64,000 nucleotides of DNA from Roseomonas fluvialis (GCF_022846615.1 NZ_AP025637.1:806001-870000); one strand, 5' to 3'; shown: positions 7,918 through 17,462, counted from the first letter of the stretch. Numbers and translations are program-made. The notes: generated by a model not told the origin, from the sequence alone.

Positions 7918-8775
7918 TCAATCCCCCGCCGCCGCCTGCTCCAGCCTGTACGCGTGTGCCGGATACGCCCCCAGGATGCGGAATTCCTTGGTGAAGAATT
8001 CCAGCTCCTCGAAGGCGCGGCGCAGCGCCGGGCTGTCCGGGTGGCCGTCCACGTCGCACAGGAACTGCGTGGCCGAGAACCGCCCGCCCACCATGTAGGA
8101 TTCCAGCTTCGTCATGTTCACGCCATTCGTCGCGAAGCCGCCCAGCGCCTTGTAGAGCGCGGCCGGCACCGACCGGACGCGGAAGACGAAGGTGGTGACG
8201 GTGTCGGGTGCCTCCAACGGCGGATACACGCGATCGCGCGACATCACGTAGAAGCGCGTCGTGTTGTGCGCCTCGTCCTCCACGTTGCGCAGCAGGATTT
8301 CCAGCCCGTAGATCTCGGCCGCGAGTTCTGACGCGACCGCCGCGTCCTCGATGTTGCCGCGTTGCGCGATCAGTTGCGCCGCGCCGGCGGTATCGGCCTC
8401 GATCACCGGCGCCAGGTTGCGGTCCTTCAGCAGCCGCAGGATCTGCCCGAGTGCGACCGGATGGCTGTGCGCGCGCTTTAGGGTCGCGAGCGTCGCGCCC
8501 TTGGGGGCGAGCAGGCAGTGCTCGACCCGCTGGAAATGCTCGCCGATCACGTACAGTCCGCTTTCCGGCAGCAGCCGGTGGATGTCCGGCACGCGGCCCG
8601 CGAGCGAATTCTCGCAGGGCAGCATGGCCAGGTCGCAGCGCCCCTCGCGCAGCGCGGCCATCGCCGCCTCGAAGGACGCGCAGGGCAGGGTGGTCCAGCC
8701 CGGATAGGCGGCGCGGCAAGCGAGGTCCGAATACGCCCCGGGCATGCCCTGGAAGGCGATGGTCTTGGCAGTCAT
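7918..8775 (-). CDS. pheA: Prephenate dehydratase
   Basis: A 285-residue monofunctional prephenate dehydratase that converts prephenate to phenylpyruvate for phenylalanine synthesis. The periplasmic-binding-like catalytic domain runs from IAFQGMPGAYSDLA (residue 6 on) to ~180 and includes the catalytic T-R-F motif at 173-175. An ACT regulatory domain follows (~195-270) with the phenylalanine-binding GVNMTKLESYM block, implying feedback inhibition by phenylalanine. No chorismate mutase domain is fused. It lies downstream of kdsB on the same strand, separated by a copy of the dispersed repeat. Confidence 0.94.
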   Translation of the reverse strand: MTAKTIAFQGMPGAYSDLACRAAYPGWTTLPCASFEAAMAALREGRCDLAMLPCENSLAGRVPDIHRLLPESGLYVIGEHFQRVEHCLLAPKGATLATLKRAHSHPVALGQILRLLKDRNLAPVIEADTAGAAQLIAQRGNIEDAAVASELAAEIYGLEILLRNVEDEAHNTTRFYVMSRDRVYPPLEAPDTVTTFVFRVRSVPAALYKALGGFATNGVNMTKLESYMVGGRFSATQFLCDVDGHPDSPALRRAFEELEFFTKEFRILGAYPAHAYRLEQAAAGD

Positions 8776-8806
8776 GGAATCACCTGGACATCAAGGATTG
8801 CGGACT

Positions 8807-8920
8807 GAGGCCCTGCCTCGGTCCGGGAACGCAAGGGCGCGACCGCGCCCAAACTGTCAGCCGTGCCCGGTACGCCACTCCACGGCGCGCAAGCCGAGCG
8901 GGCGGAGGCCGGCGCCGGCG
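8807..8920 (-). repeat. Dispersed ~120-bp intergenic repeat, copy B
   Basis: Most of the gap between kdsB and pheA is this repeat in minus orientation. Read on the minus strand it shows TTTGGGCGCGGTCGCGCCC, a diverged TGCGTTCCCGGACCG and an inverted GAGGC...GCCTC end, preceded by the CTTGCGCGCCGTG and GGCGCCGGCC parts. It is more diverged than the other copies in the GATCC arm. Confidence 0.6.
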
Positions 8921-8965
8921 ATTGAGGCGCGCAAAACATCGCCGCCCGCCGTCTGAAGGGCGCGC

Positions 8966-9709
8966 TCAATCGTGACCGCGCGACGCCAAGAGACTCCGGG
9001 CGCGTTCAAGGTCGTGCGGCGTATCGACGCCGAAGGGGCCGTGGTCCACCCGCGCCGCCGAAATCCGCATGCCCGCTTCCAGCGCGCGCAGCTGCTCGAG
9101 CTTCTCGCGCAGCTCCAGCGGGCTCGCCGGCAGGCTCACGAACCGGTCCAGCGCCGCGCGCCGATACGCATAGACGCCGATATGGTGCCAGCGCGGCCCA
9201 TCCCCCCAGGGGATCGGCAGGCGGGAAAAATACAGCGCCGGCGCGACGCGCTTGTCGCCCTCGAACGCACAGGCGGCCTTCACGAAGGACGGCGTGTTCG
9301 CCTCCTCCTCATCCGCGATCGGGCAGACCAGCGTGCCGATATCCACGGACGGGTCGGCCAGCGGTTCCAGCACGGCGCGCAGCGTCTCCGGCGCGATGGT
9401 CGGGAAATCCCCCTGCAGGTTCACCACCACGTCGTAGCGGCCCTCGGGGTCCAGCACCGCCATCGCCCGCTGCACGCGGTCGGTACCCGAGGGCACGTCG
9501 TCGGCCACCAGCACCGCCTGCGCACCGGCGGCCTCGGCTGCCGCGACGATCTCCGGTTCCCCCGCGGCGACCGCCAGCGGGCCGATCCCGGCCTCCCGCG
9601 CCCGGTCCAGCACATGGGCGATCATCGGCCGCCCGGCGATCTCGGCCAGCGGCTTGCCCGGTAGCCTGGTGGCGGCCATGCGGGCGGGAATCACGACGAT
9701 GGGGCGCAA
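8966..9709 (-). CDS. kdsB: 3-deoxy-manno-octulosonate cytidylyltransferase
   Basis: A 247-residue CMP-KDO synthetase that activates KDO with CTP for the inner core of lipopolysaccharide. It starts MRPIVVIPARMAATRLPGKPL, the nucleotide-binding loop. It also carries DVPSGTDRV, the Mg-binding VVNLQGDFP block, a RHIGVYAYR-like segment (HHIGVYAYRR) and the SPLELREKLEQLRALEAG motif. Length and motifs are complete. It supports an LPS-bearing outer membrane, consistent with the polysaccharide locus further on. Its 5' side faces the cytochrome c gene across a 136-base divergent intergenic region that should hold promoters for both. Confidence 0.95.
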   Translation of the reverse strand: MRPIVVIPARMAATRLPGKPLAEIAGRPMIAHVLDRAREAGIGPLAVAAGEPEIVAAAEAAGAQAVLVADDVPSGTDRVQRAMAVLDPEGRYDVVVNLQGDFPTIAPETLRAVLEPLADPSVDIGTLVCPIADEEEANTPSFVKAACAFEGDKRVAPALYFSRLPIPWGDGPRWHHIGVYAYRRAALDRFVSLPASPLELREKLEQLRALEAGMRISAARVDHGPFGVDTPHDLERARSLLASRGHD

Positions 9710-9845
9710 GCGTGCGGCTCCGGGAATGAAGGTGTCAGGTGGTTGTCTGGCGGCAGGCCGGGCACTATGGTCCGCCGCGTTTTAGGCAAGGCGGTCCTGC
9801 GGCGCAAACGCGCGGCGGGCAAGGTGTTCAGGGGCTGCAACGGGC

Positions 9846-10382
9846 ATGGCGAACCTCGAAGGCAACAAGATCATCGCGGCGGTGCTGACCGCGGGCGTGA
9901 CATTCGGCGTGGCCGGGGTGATCGGCAGCCTGCTCGTGCACCCCAAGCGCCCGCACCATGCCGCCATCAGCATCGGTGGCGAAGCCGCCGCGCCGGCCGC
10001 CGCCGCTCCCGCCGCCCCGGCGCTGGACCCGATCACGCCGCTGCTGGCCGCCGCCAATGTGCAAAACGGACAGCAGGTCGCGCAGCGCCAATGCGCCGCC
10101 TGCCATTCCTTCAACGAGGGCGGGCGCAACGGCGTCGGGCCGAACCTGTATGGCATCGTCGGCGCCAAGCATGCCCATGCGGATGGCTTCAACTACTCGG
10201 CGGCGCTGCGCGGCATGGCCGACAAGCCCTGGACCTACGAGGAACTGAACGCCTGGATCCACAACCCGCGCGCCTATGCCGCGGGCAACCGCATGTCCTA
10301 TGCGGGGCTGACCAACACGCAGCAGCGCGCGGACCTGATCGCCTACCTGCGGTCGATCTCGCCGAACGCGCCGGCGCCCTGA
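9846..10382 (+). CDS. Membrane-anchored class I cytochrome c (CycM-like)
   Basis: 178 residues. An uncleaved signal-anchor helix spans residues ~8-30, then comes an Ala/Pro-rich linker (~45-62) and a cytochrome c domain. The haem site is C83-A-A-C86-H87 and Met150 in GNRMSYAGL is the likely sixth ligand. The GVGPNLYGIVG block is typical of mitochondrial-type cytochrome c and of bacterial CycM/c552 proteins, which shuttle electrons from the bc1 complex to an aa3-type oxidase. The domain faces the periplasm. Two repeat copies follow it before hisN. Confidence 0.9.
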   Translation: MANLEGNKIIAAVLTAGVTFGVAGVIGSLLVHPKRPHHAAISIGGEAAAPAAAAPAAPALDPITPLLAAANVQNGQQVAQRQCAACHSFNEGGRNGVGPNLYGIVGAKHAHADGFNYSAALRGMADKPWTYEELNAWIHNPRAYAAGNRMSYAGLTNTQQRADLIAYLRSISPNAPAP

Positions 10383-10396
10383 TTCTTTTGCTCTTA

Positions 10397-10518
10397 GACG
10401 GCGGGCGCCGCCCGTCCGGGCCGCTGGCCTTCGCACTTCGCACGGGTGCTCCGACGGCGGCTGATGGTTTGGGCGCGGTCGCGCGGTGCGCTCCCGGATC
10501 GAGGCAGGGCCTCGATCC
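10397..10518 (+). repeat. Dispersed ~120-bp intergenic repeat, copy C (best conserved)
   Basis: The fullest plus-strand copy, starting 15 bases after the cytochrome c stop. Order of blocks: GACGGCGGGCGCC, a GCCCGTCCGGGC stem, GGCCTTCGCACTTCGCACGG, GTGCTCCGACGGCGGCTGATG, GTTTGGGCGCGGTCGCGC, TGCGCTCCCGGATCG, and an inverted-repeat end GATCGAGGC...GCCTCGATC. With copy D it fills most of the 347-base gene-free stretch 10383-10729. Confidence 0.75.
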
Positions 10519-10546
10519 GCACTGATGGGGCTTCAGGTGTGTCGTA

Positions 10547-10600
10547 CCGGAGGCACGCGGTCGGCATGACATGCCGGAGGCACGCGTTCGGCGTGATGCG
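10547..10600. repeat. 27-bp imperfect tandem duplication
   Basis: Two adjacent 27-base units (10547-10573 and 10574-10600) both begin CCGGAGGCACGCG and differ at a few positions near their ends. They lie between repeat copies C and D in the cytochrome c-hisN gap. Two units only, so this is not an array. Confidence 0.6.
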
Positions 10601-10605
10601 CTGGC

Positions 10606-10698
10606 ATCCGCCGGCCGGGCTCTCGCGCCACGCACCGGCGCGCTGATGTTCGGGGCGCGGTCGCGCCTCGCGCTCCCGGATCGCGTGGGCCGCGATCC
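10606..10698 (+). repeat. Dispersed ~120-bp intergenic repeat, copy D (shortened)
   Basis: A second plus-strand copy in the same gap. The left block is shortened to CCGCCGGCCGGGC and CGCGCCACGCACCGG, while the right block is intact: GGGCGCGGTCGCGCC, GCGCTCCCGGATCGCG and a closing GCGATCC. It ends 31 bases before the hisN start, so it lies in the hisN 5' leader if transcription begins upstream. Confidence 0.65.
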
Positions 10699-10729
10699 TC
10701 TTCAGGGTGACGGTTCAGGGGAATAGCGC

Positions 10730-11512
10730 ATGGTACCCGACGACATCATCGCCGCCGCGGAGGACTTCGCCGACGCCGCCGGCGCGGTCATCCGCCCGCT
10801 GTTCCGCTCCGCCCTGCTGGTCGAGGCGAAAGGCGATGCCAGCCCCGTCACCAAGGCCGACCGCGACGCCGAGTCAGCCATCCGCGCCCTGATCGCCACC
10901 CGCTTCCCCGACCACGGCGTGATCGGCGAGGAACACGGCGAACACCACCCCGATGCCGAATGGGTCTGGGTGTTGGACCCGATCGACGGCACCCGCGCCT
11001 TCGTGACCGGCCGGCCCCTCTTCGGCTGCCTGATCGGCCTGCTGCACCGGGGCGTGCCCGTGCTTGGCATCATCGACCAGCCCGTCACCGGCGAACGCTG
11101 GGTCGGCGTGGCCGGCCGCCGCACGCGCTTCCGCGCGCCCATGGGCGGCACGCCCGCCTGCCGGCCCTGCGCGGCGGTCGGCCAGGCGGAACTCTCCTGC
11201 ACCAGCCCGGACATGTTCGACGACACGCTGCGCCCCGGCTTCGAGCGCCTGCGCGGTGCGGCCAGGCGGGTGACCTGGGGTGGCGACTGCTACGCCTATG
11301 GCCTGCTCGCGATCGGCCTGGTCGACATCGTGGTTGATGCGACCATGAAGATCTGGGACTGGGCGGCACTGGTCCCGGTCATCGAAGGCGCCGGCGGTCG
11401 CGTCACCGGCTGGCGGGGCGAGGCGCTGACCGCGGCCTCCGACGGCCGGGTGCTGGCGGTTGGCGACCCGGCCCTGCTGGCCGACGCCGTACGCCTCCTT
11501 ACCGATCGGTAG
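10730..11512 (+). CDS. hisN: Histidinol-phosphatase, inositol monophosphatase family
   Basis: 260 residues of the IMPase fold. The metal-binding motifs are present: G-E-E at 66-68, DPIDGT at 83-88 and WDWAAL at 209-214. An F-V-T-G-R-P-L-F-G-C-L block follows DPIDGT, as in HisN-type histidinol-phosphatases that remove phosphate from histidinol-P in histidine synthesis. Inositol-1-phosphatase or another sugar phosphatase remains possible because the families overlap. The ATG at 10730 has only a weak purine-rich upstream stretch (CAGGGGAA). yejA follows after 46 bases. Confidence 0.82.
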   Translation: MVPDDIIAAAEDFADAAGAVIRPLFRSALLVEAKGDASPVTKADRDAESAIRALIATRFPDHGVIGEEHGEHHPDAEWVWVLDPIDGTRAFVTGRPLFGCLIGLLHRGVPVLGIIDQPVTGERWVGVAGRRTRFRAPMGGTPACRPCAAVGQAELSCTSPDMFDDTLRPGFERLRGAARRVTWGGDCYAYGLLAIGLVDIVVDATMKIWDWAALVPVIEGAGGRVTGWRGEALTAASDGRVLAVGDPALLADAVRLLTDR

Positions 11513-11558
11513 GCGCAGGGACGTTGCCGCGCAGGGGGCGAACCCCCATCCTGCGAAC

Positions 11559-13418
11559 ATGAACCGTCGCGACCTGCTGGCGCTCGGCGCCCTTGGCCTC
11601 ACCTTTCCGCTGCCCCGCGGCGCGCGCGCCGTAGTGCCCGCCGGCGGCGACAAACCCGGCGAGGTGGTGCGCACGCACGCGCTGTCGCTGCTGGCACCAC
11701 CGTCGCTGCCGGCGGATTTCCCGCATTGGCCCTGGGCCAACCCCGCCGCGCCGAAGGGCGGGGAGGTGGTGCTCTCCCGCCTCGGCTCCTTCGACAGTTT
11801 CAACCCCTATATCCTGCGCGGCACGCCGGACCCGGGGATCGGGCTGATCTACGACACGCTCATGGCCGGCAACCCGGACGAGGCCACCGCCGAATACGGC
11901 CACCTGGCCGAGACGGTGGAACTGCCCGCCGACCGCCGCGGCGTCAGCTTCGAACTGCGCGCAACCGCCCGCTGGCACGATGGCCGCCCTGTCACGGCCG
12001 ACGACGTGGTCTTCACCTTCAACGCGCTGCGCACCCAGGGCCGCCCCTTCTTCCGCGCCTATTGGGCCGACGTGACCGAGGTGGTGGCCGAGAGCCCGCG
12101 CCGCGTGACCTTCCGCTTCAAGGATGCCGAGAACCGCGAACTCGCGCAGATCCTGGGCGACCTGCCCGTGCTGCCGAAGCACTGGTGGGAAGGGCGCGAC
12201 TTCGCCCGACCCTCGCTCGATGTGCCGCTCGGGTCCGGCCCCTATCGTCTGGAACGCTTCGAACCCAACCGCAGCACGGTGTATCGCCGCGTCGAGGATT
12301 ACTGGGCGCGCGACCTGGGCGTGCGCCGCGGCCTGAACAACTTCGACACGCTGCGCTACGAATACTTCCGCGACACCACCGTGGCCTTCGAGGCCTTCAA
12401 GGCCGGTCAGGCCGATTTCCGCACCGAGAACGTCGCGCGCGACTGGGCCACCGGCTACGACTTCCCCGCCGCCCGGCGCAACCTGGTGCAGCGCCAGGAA
12501 ATCCCGCACGAGATCCCGACCGGGATGCAGTGCTTCGCGGTGAACCTGCGCCGCCCGCTGTTCCAGGATGCGCGCGTGCGCCGCGCCCTGATCGAGGTGT
12601 TCGACTATGAATGGATGAACACCAACCTGTTCTTCAGCGCCTATGCGCGCACCTCGTCGTATTTCTCGAATTCCGACTTCGCTGCGCGCGGCCTGCCCGA
12701 AGGCCGCGAGCGCGCGATCCTGGAGGGCTTTCGCGGCCGCATCCCCGAGGCGGTCTTCACCGAGGAATACAAGCTGCCCGTCACCGACGGCACCGGCAAC
12801 AATCGGGAGGGCGCGCGCCGTGCGCTGGCGCTGCTGCGCGAAGCCGGCTGGTCGGTGCGCGACCGCCGCCTGGTGAATGCGGCCGGCCAGCGCTTCGAAT
12901 TCGAAATCCTGCTGCAGGGTGCCACCTTCGAACGTGTCGCACTGCCCTATGTCCAGTGGCTGGAGCGCATCGGCATCTCGGCGCGCGTGCGCACCGTGGA
13001 CCCCGCGCAGTACCAAGTGCGCATCGACGCCTTCGACTACGACATGACGGTCGATTCGATGGGCCAGGGCTTCTCCCCGGGCAACGAGCAACGCGACTAC
13101 TGGACCACGGCCAAGGCGCGCGAGAACGGTTCCCAGAACGTCGCCGGCATTGCCGACCCGGCGATCGACGAGCTGGTCGAACTGGTCATCGCCGCACCGA
13201 ACTACGACGAACTTGTCGCGCGCACCCGCGCGCTGGATCGCGTGCTGCTGCACCACAATTTCGTGGTGCCACACTGGCATTCGCGCGTGTTCCGAATCGC
13301 CTTCTGGGACAAGTTCGGCCGGCCGGAGCGCAACCCGCGCTATGGCCTCGGCTTCCCGCAGGCCTGGTGGATCGATCCGGCGCGGGAGCGCGCGCTGGCC
13401 GAAGCGCGGCGCGGGTAG
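11559..13418 (+). CDS. yejA: Extracellular peptide-binding protein, YejA-like (SBP family 5)
   Basis: 619 residues. The start [16 protein letters not shown] gives a Tat-like signal (N-R-R-D plus hydrophobic stretch) ending near the A-R-A site. The mature part is a family 5 solute-binding protein with the YejA pattern: [35 protein letters not shown], a [12 protein letters not shown] block and a C-terminal H-W-H-S-R-V-F-R. It delivers oligopeptides (microcin C-like in E. coli) to YejBEF. A GGGGG-CGAA-CCCCC hairpin at 11534-11547 lies just before the ATG and may limit ribosome access. First gene of yejABEF. Confidence 0.9.
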   Translation: MNRRDLLALGALGLTFPLPRGARAVVPAGGDKPGEVVRTHALSLLAPPSLPADFPHWPWANPAAPKGGEVVLSRLGSFDSFNPYILRGTPDPGIGLIYDTLMAGNPDEATAEYGHLAETVELPADRRGVSFELRATARWHDGRPVTADDVVFTFNALRTQGRPFFRAYWADVTEVVAESPRRVTFRFKDAENRELAQILGDLPVLPKHWWEGRDFARPSLDVPLGSGPYRLERFEPNRSTVYRRVEDYWARDLGVRRGLNNFDTLRYEYFRDTTVAFEAFKAGQADFRTENVARDWATGYDFPAARRNLVQRQEIPHEIPTGMQCFAVNLRRPLFQDARVRRALIEVFDYEWMNTNLFFSAYARTSSYFSNSDFAARGLPEGRERAILEGFRGRIPEAVFTEEYKLPVTDGTGNNREGARRALALLREAGWSVRDRRLVNAAGQRFEFEILLQGATFERVALPYVQWLERIGISARVRTVDPAQYQVRIDAFDYDMTVDSMGQGFSPGNEQRDYWTTAKARENGSQNVAGIADPAIDELVELVIAAPNYDELVARTRALDRVLLHHNFVVPHWHSRVFRIAFWDKFGRPERNPRYGLGFPQAWWIDPARERALAEARRG

Positions 13419-13425
13419 CGTACCC

Positions 13426-14535
13426 GTGGGCGCCTACCTCCTCCGCCGGCTGATGCTGGTGGTGCCGACGCTGCTCGGCATCCTGATCATCAATTTCGCC
13501 GTCGTGCAGTTCGCCCCCGGCGGGCCGGTCGAACAGATGCTCGCCGAACTGCGCGGCGAAGGACAGTCGACCCTCGGGCGCATCACCGGCGAGGGCGGCG
13601 GCGATGTCCGCGCACCCAGCACGGGCGGCGCGGGCGGCAGCGACGGACCGGCCGGCACCTATCGCGGCGCGCGCGGCCTCGACCCCGCGATCGTCGCCGA
13701 GATCGAACGCGCCTTCGGCTTCGACAAGCCCGCCCATGTCCGCTTCTGGGAGATGCTGACCGGCTACCTCACCTTCGATTTCGGAAGGTCGCTGTTCCAG
13801 GACCGGCCGGTGATCGACCTCATCCTCGAGAAGATGCCGGTGTCGATTTCGCTGGGCATCTGGTCGACGCTGATCATCTACCTGATTTCGATCCCGCTCG
13901 GCATCCGCAAGGCGGTGCGCGACGGCTCGCGCTTCGACGTCGCGACATCCGGCATCGTGCTGGTGGGCTACGCCATCCCGGGCTTCCTGTTCGCGGTGCT
14001 GCTGGTCGTGCTGTTCGCCGGCGGGTCCTTCCTGCAGATCTTCCCGCTGCGCGGGCTCGCATCCTCCGGGTCGGCCGACTGGCCGTTCTGGCAGCGCGCC
14101 ATCGACTACGCCTGGCACATGACACTGCCGATCGTCGCCCTGGTGATCGGCGGCTTCGCCGGGCTGACTATGCTCACCAAGAACTCCTTCCTGGACGAGA
14201 TCGGCAAGCAATACGTGGTGACCGCGCGCGCCAAGGGTGCCAGCGAAGGCCGCGTGCTCTACGGCCACGTCTTTCGCAACGCGATGCTCATCATCATCGC
14301 CGGCTTCCCCGCAGCCTTCATCGGCATGCTGTTCACCGGCGCGCTGCTGATCGAGATCGTCTTCTCGCTCGACGGCCTCGGCTACCTCGGCTTCCAGGCG
14401 GCAACGCGACGCGACTACCCGATCATGTTCGGCACCCTGTACATCTTCACCCTGCTCGGCCTGGTGCTGCAGATCATCAGCGACTTCACCTACACCCTGG
14501 TGGACCCGCGCATCGACTTCGAGGCGCGGCGATGA
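13426..14535 (+). CDS. yejB: Peptide ABC transporter permease, YejB-like
   Basis: 369 residues; start GTG at 13426, seven bases after the yejA stop. It has the usual first helix ([20 protein letters not shown]), a long glycine-rich periplasmic loop (~45-80) typical of YejB, and further helices. The permease EAA loop lies near [20 protein letters not shown]. It forms the translocation pore with YejE. Its TGA is at 14533-14535, and an ATG overlaps it as ATGA at 14532. In many operons that is where the next gene would begin, but here a hairpin block intervenes. Confidence 0.9.
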   Translation: MGAYLLRRLMLVVPTLLGILIINFAVVQFAPGGPVEQMLAELRGEGQSTLGRITGEGGGDVRAPSTGGAGGSDGPAGTYRGARGLDPAIVAEIERAFGFDKPAHVRFWEMLTGYLTFDFGRSLFQDRPVIDLILEKMPVSISLGIWSTLIIYLISIPLGIRKAVRDGSRFDVATSGIVLVGYAIPGFLFAVLLVVLFAGGSFLQIFPLRGLASSGSADWPFWQRAIDYAWHMTLPIVALVIGGFAGLTMLTKNSFLDEIGKQYVVTARAKGASEGRVLYGHVFRNAMLIIIAGFPAAFIGMLFTGALLIEIVFSLDGLGYLGFQAATRRDYPIMFGTLYIFTLLGLVLQIISDFTYTLVDPRIDFEARR

Positions 14536-14560
14536 GGGTCGTGGTGTGGCGCGCCCGCAA

Positions 14561-14770
14561 GGGGGCTGTGCCCCCCTGCACCCCCCACCAAGGGGCAACG
14601 GCCCCTTGGATCGCGGGTTTGAATCGGGGGATTTGGGGAGGGGCATCGTCGGTGCCGCCTGCGCCGCTGGTGCGCCTTGCCCCTCCCCAAATCCCCCGAT
14701 CAAGTCGAGGGGTCGAGGAGCCTTTTGGCCCTTGGCGGGTCGGGTGCGGGGAGGGCAGAGCCCTCCCTGC
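14561..14770. repeat. Hairpin-rich intergenic block with a perfect 23-bp stem
   Basis: Four inverted repeats stand in a row between yejB and yejE. The first pairs 14561-14566 with 14570-14575. The second pairs 14588-14596 with 14601-14609 (9 bp, loop of 4). The third pairs 14623-14645 with 14678-14700 (23 bp, perfect, loop of 32). The fourth pairs 14746-14756 with 14760-14770 (11 bp, one G:T). The whole block is bounded by a perfect 10-bp inverted repeat, GGCGCGGCGA at 14523-14532 and its complement at 14776-14785. It could act as an mRNA processing or attenuation site, or be a small non-coding mobile repeat. Confidence 0.75.
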
Positions 14771-14785
14771 GGACCTCGCCGCGCC

Positions 14786-15829
14786 ATGACCCTCACCCCC
14801 ATCACGCGCCGGCGGATCGCGAATTTCCGGGCCAATCGGCGTGGGTATTGGTCGACGATCATCTTTGCGGTGATCTTCGTCCTGACCTTGTTTGCCGAGT
14901 TCATTGCCAATGACCGGCCGCTGGTGGCGCGCGTGAACGACCAGTGGTTCTTTCCGGTGGTGGTGGACTATGCCGAGACGGATTTGGTGCCGGACGGGCT
15001 GCCCACCGGCAGCGACTATTGGCAGGACCGCGACTTCCTGAAGGACTTCGAAGCGGCGGGCGGCTGGGCGATCTGGCCGCCGGTGCGCTTCAGCTATTAT
15101 TCCATCGTGCGCGACCTGGATCATCCGCTGCCTGCGCCGCCTTCCGCACGGAACTGGCTCGGCACGGATGACAAGGGGCGCGACGTCGTGGCGCGCGTGA
15201 TCTACGGCTTCCGCATCTCGGTGCTGTTCGGCTTCACATTGACGATCGTGAGTTCGATCATCGGTATCGCGGCGGGTGCGGTGCAGGGGTATTTCGGTGG
15301 CGCGGTGGATTTGTATTTCCAGCGATTCATCGAATTGTGGTCGGGCATGCCGCAGCTGTATCTGCTCATCATCCTGGCCAGCGTGATCGAACCCAGTTTC
15401 TGGGTGCTGCTGACCTTCCTGCTGCTGTTCTCCTGGATGGGCCTCACGGGCGTGGTGCGCGCGGAATTCCTTCGTGGACGCAACCTGGACTACGTGCGTG
15501 CGGCCAATGCGCTCGGTGTGTCGCATGCATCGATCATGGTGCGGCACATCCTGCCGAACGCGATGGTCGCGACGCTCACCTTCCTGCCGTTCATCCTGGC
15601 GGGGTCGGTGACCGTGCTCGTCTCGCTCGATTTCCTCGGCTTCGGGCTGCCGCCGGGTTCGCCCTCGTTGGGTGAACTGGTGAACCAGGGCAAGGACAAC
15701 CTCAACGCGCCGTGGCTGGCGCTGACCGGCTTCTTCGTGCTCGGCACCATGCTGACGCTGCTGACCTTCGTGGGCGAGGCGGTGCGCGACGCCTTCGACC
15801 CGCGCAAGCTGCCGGGGGGCGGGCGATGA
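14786..15829 (+). CDS. yejE: Peptide ABC transporter permease, YejE-like
   Basis: 347 residues. It begins MTLTPITRRRIANFRANRRG, the basic cytoplasmic N terminus of OppC/YejE permeases, then a helix with IIFAVIFVLTLFAEFIAND. The lumenal domain carries the YejE-typical W-F-F-P and PTGSDYWQDRDF segments. The EAA loop is RAANALGVSHASIMVRHILPNA. It pairs with YejB. The 250 bases before it are hairpin-rich, so its translation cannot be coupled directly to yejB. Its stop overlaps the yejF start as ATGA. Confidence 0.92.
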   Translation: MTLTPITRRRIANFRANRRGYWSTIIFAVIFVLTLFAEFIANDRPLVARVNDQWFFPVVVDYAETDLVPDGLPTGSDYWQDRDFLKDFEAAGGWAIWPPVRFSYYSIVRDLDHPLPAPPSARNWLGTDDKGRDVVARVIYGFRISVLFGFTLTIVSSIIGIAAGAVQGYFGGAVDLYFQRFIELWSGMPQLYLLIILASVIEPSFWVLLTFLLLFSWMGLTGVVRAEFLRGRNLDYVRAANALGVSHASIMVRHILPNAMVATLTFLPFILAGSVTVLVSLDFLGFGLPPGSPSLGELVNQGKDNLNAPWLALTGFFVLGTMLTLLTFVGEAVRDAFDPRKLPGGGR

Positions 15830-17433
15830 CGCTGCTGCGCGTGAAGAACCTCTCGGTCGCCTTCGGCACGAAGCGCGTGGTCGAGGACGTGTCCTTCGCG
15901 GTCGAGCCCGGGCAGTCCATTGCGCTGGTGGGCGAAAGCGGGTCCGGCAAGTCGGTCACGGCGCTGTCCTGCCTCGGCCTGCTGCCGGGCGCGGGCAGCA
16001 ATCCCGAAGGGCGCATCGTGCTCGATGGCACGGATGTGCTGGGTGCGCCCGAACGCGATCTGCGCCGGCTGCGCGGCGGCGTGGCGGGCATGGTGTTCCA
16101 AGAACCCATGACATCGTTGAACCCGCTGCACACGGTGGGCCGCCAGGTTGCCGAGGCGATCACGCTGCACCAGCCGCTGTCCGGCGAAGCGCTGCGCGCG
16201 CGCGTGGTGGACCTGTTGCGCCGCGCCGGCTTCCCCAAGGCCGAGGACCGGCTCGGCGCCTATCCGCACCAGCTCTCCGGCGGGCAGCGCCAGCGCGTGA
16301 TGATCGCCGCGGCGCTGGCCAACGACCCCAAGCTGCTGATCGCGGACGAACCGACCACCGCGCTGGATGTCACGATCCAGGCGCAGATCCTCGAATTGCT
16401 GGAACAGTTGAAGCGCGACCTGGGCATGGCGCTGCTGCTGATCACCCACGACCTCAACATCGTGAAAAAGCACGCCGATGCGGTGGTGGTGATGAAGGAC
16501 GGGCGCGCCGTCGAACAGGGCGCCGTCAGTCGCGTCTTCACGGCACCGGCGCATGACTACACGCGCATGCTGCTCGCGACCGAACCGCGCGGCGCGCCGG
16601 CGCCGATCGCCGAAGCCGCGCCCGAGATCATGCGCGGGGAGGCCATCAAGGTCCGCTTCCCGATCCGCCGCGGCGTGATGCGCCGCGTGGTCGCGGAAGT
16701 CCGCGCGGTGGATGGCGTGAGCCTCGCGGTGCATGAGGGCGAGACGGTCGGCCTGGTCGGCGAATCCGGATCGGGCAAGACGACGCTTGGCCTGGCGATG
16801 CTGCGGCTCGAGACGAGCGAGGGTGCGATCCGCTTCGAGGGCACCTCCATCCAGGGCCTCACGCGCGCCGCGCTGCGCCCGCTGCGCCGGCGCATGCAGA
16901 TCGTCTTCCAGGATCCCTACGGCGCGTTGTCGCCCCGCATGAGCGTGGCGGAGATCGTGGGCGAGGGCCTGGCCGTGCACGAGCCGGGCCTGACCGCCAC
17001 GCAGCGCAACGCCGCGGTGGCGACGGCGCTGGAGGAAGTGGGCCTCGATCCCGCCATGGCGGAGCGCTACCCGCATGAATTCTCCGGCGGCCAGCGCCAG
17101 CGGATCGCCATCGCCCGCGCGCTGGTGCTGAAGCCGCGTTTCCTGGTGCTGGACGAACCGACCAGCGCGCTCGATGTCAGCGTGCAGGCGCAGGTGGTGG
17201 ACCTCCTGCGCGCGCTGCAGGCGAAGCATCGCCTAGCCTACCTGTTCATCTCGCACGACCTGCGCGTGGTGCGTGCCATGGCGCACCGGATCATCGTGCT
17301 CAAGGATGGCCAGGTGGTCGAGGAAGGCGCGGCCGCGCGGGTTGTCGAAGCCCCGCGGGAAGCCTACACGCGCGCTCTGATGGCCGCCGCATTCGACCTT
17401 CGCACCGAGGCCGCTCCGGGCCTGCGCACGTGA
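15826..17433 (+). CDS. yejF: Peptide ABC transporter duplicated ATPase, YejF-like
   Basis: 535 residues with two full ABC ATPase domains in one chain. Domain 1 (~1-265) has Walker A GESGSGKS, signature LSGGQRQR and Walker B LLIADEPT. Domain 2 (~275-530) has [17 protein letters not shown] and [11 protein letters not shown]. This fused arrangement is typical of YejF and GsiA-like proteins, against separate OppD and OppF. It powers import through YejB/YejE. The ATG overlaps the yejE stop by four bases. Confidence 0.93.
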   Translation: MTLLRVKNLSVAFGTKRVVEDVSFAVEPGQSIALVGESGSGKSVTALSCLGLLPGAGSNPEGRIVLDGTDVLGAPERDLRRLRGGVAGMVFQEPMTSLNPLHTVGRQVAEAITLHQPLSGEALRARVVDLLRRAGFPKAEDRLGAYPHQLSGGQRQRVMIAAALANDPKLLIADEPTTALDVTIQAQILELLEQLKRDLGMALLLITHDLNIVKKHADAVVVMKDGRAVEQGAVSRVFTAPAHDYTRMLLATEPRGAPAPIAEAAPEIMRGEAIKVRFPIRRGVMRRVVAEVRAVDGVSLAVHEGETVGLVGESGSGKTTLGLAMLRLETSEGAIRFEGTSIQGLTRAALRPLRRRMQIVFQDPYGALSPRMSVAEIVGEGLAVHEPGLTATQRNAAVATALEEVGLDPAMAERYPHEFSGGQRQRIAIARALVLKPRFLVLDEPTSALDVSVQAQVVDLLRALQAKHRLAYLFISHDLRVVRAMAHRIIVLKDGQVVEEGAAARVVEAPREAYTRALMAAAFDLRTEAAPGLRT

Positions 17434-17462
17434 TCCGCGCCACCGCCGCCCGCGCATCACTC

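Noticed and set aside
10547-10600. Possible start of a CRISPR array
   Set aside because: Only two units, directly adjacent with no spacers and no cas genes near.
11499-13280. 593-codon minus-strand frame opposite yejA
   Set aside because: Antisense to a complete solute-binding protein with signal peptide; composition typical of a shadow frame.
14532-14789. 85-codon frame starting at the ATGA after yejB
   Set aside because: It runs straight through the hairpins, is low in complexity and has no downstream continuity with yejE.
15490-17229. 579-codon minus-strand frame opposite yejE/yejF
   Set aside because: The plus strand has both Walker A/B and signature pairs; the antisense frame has none.
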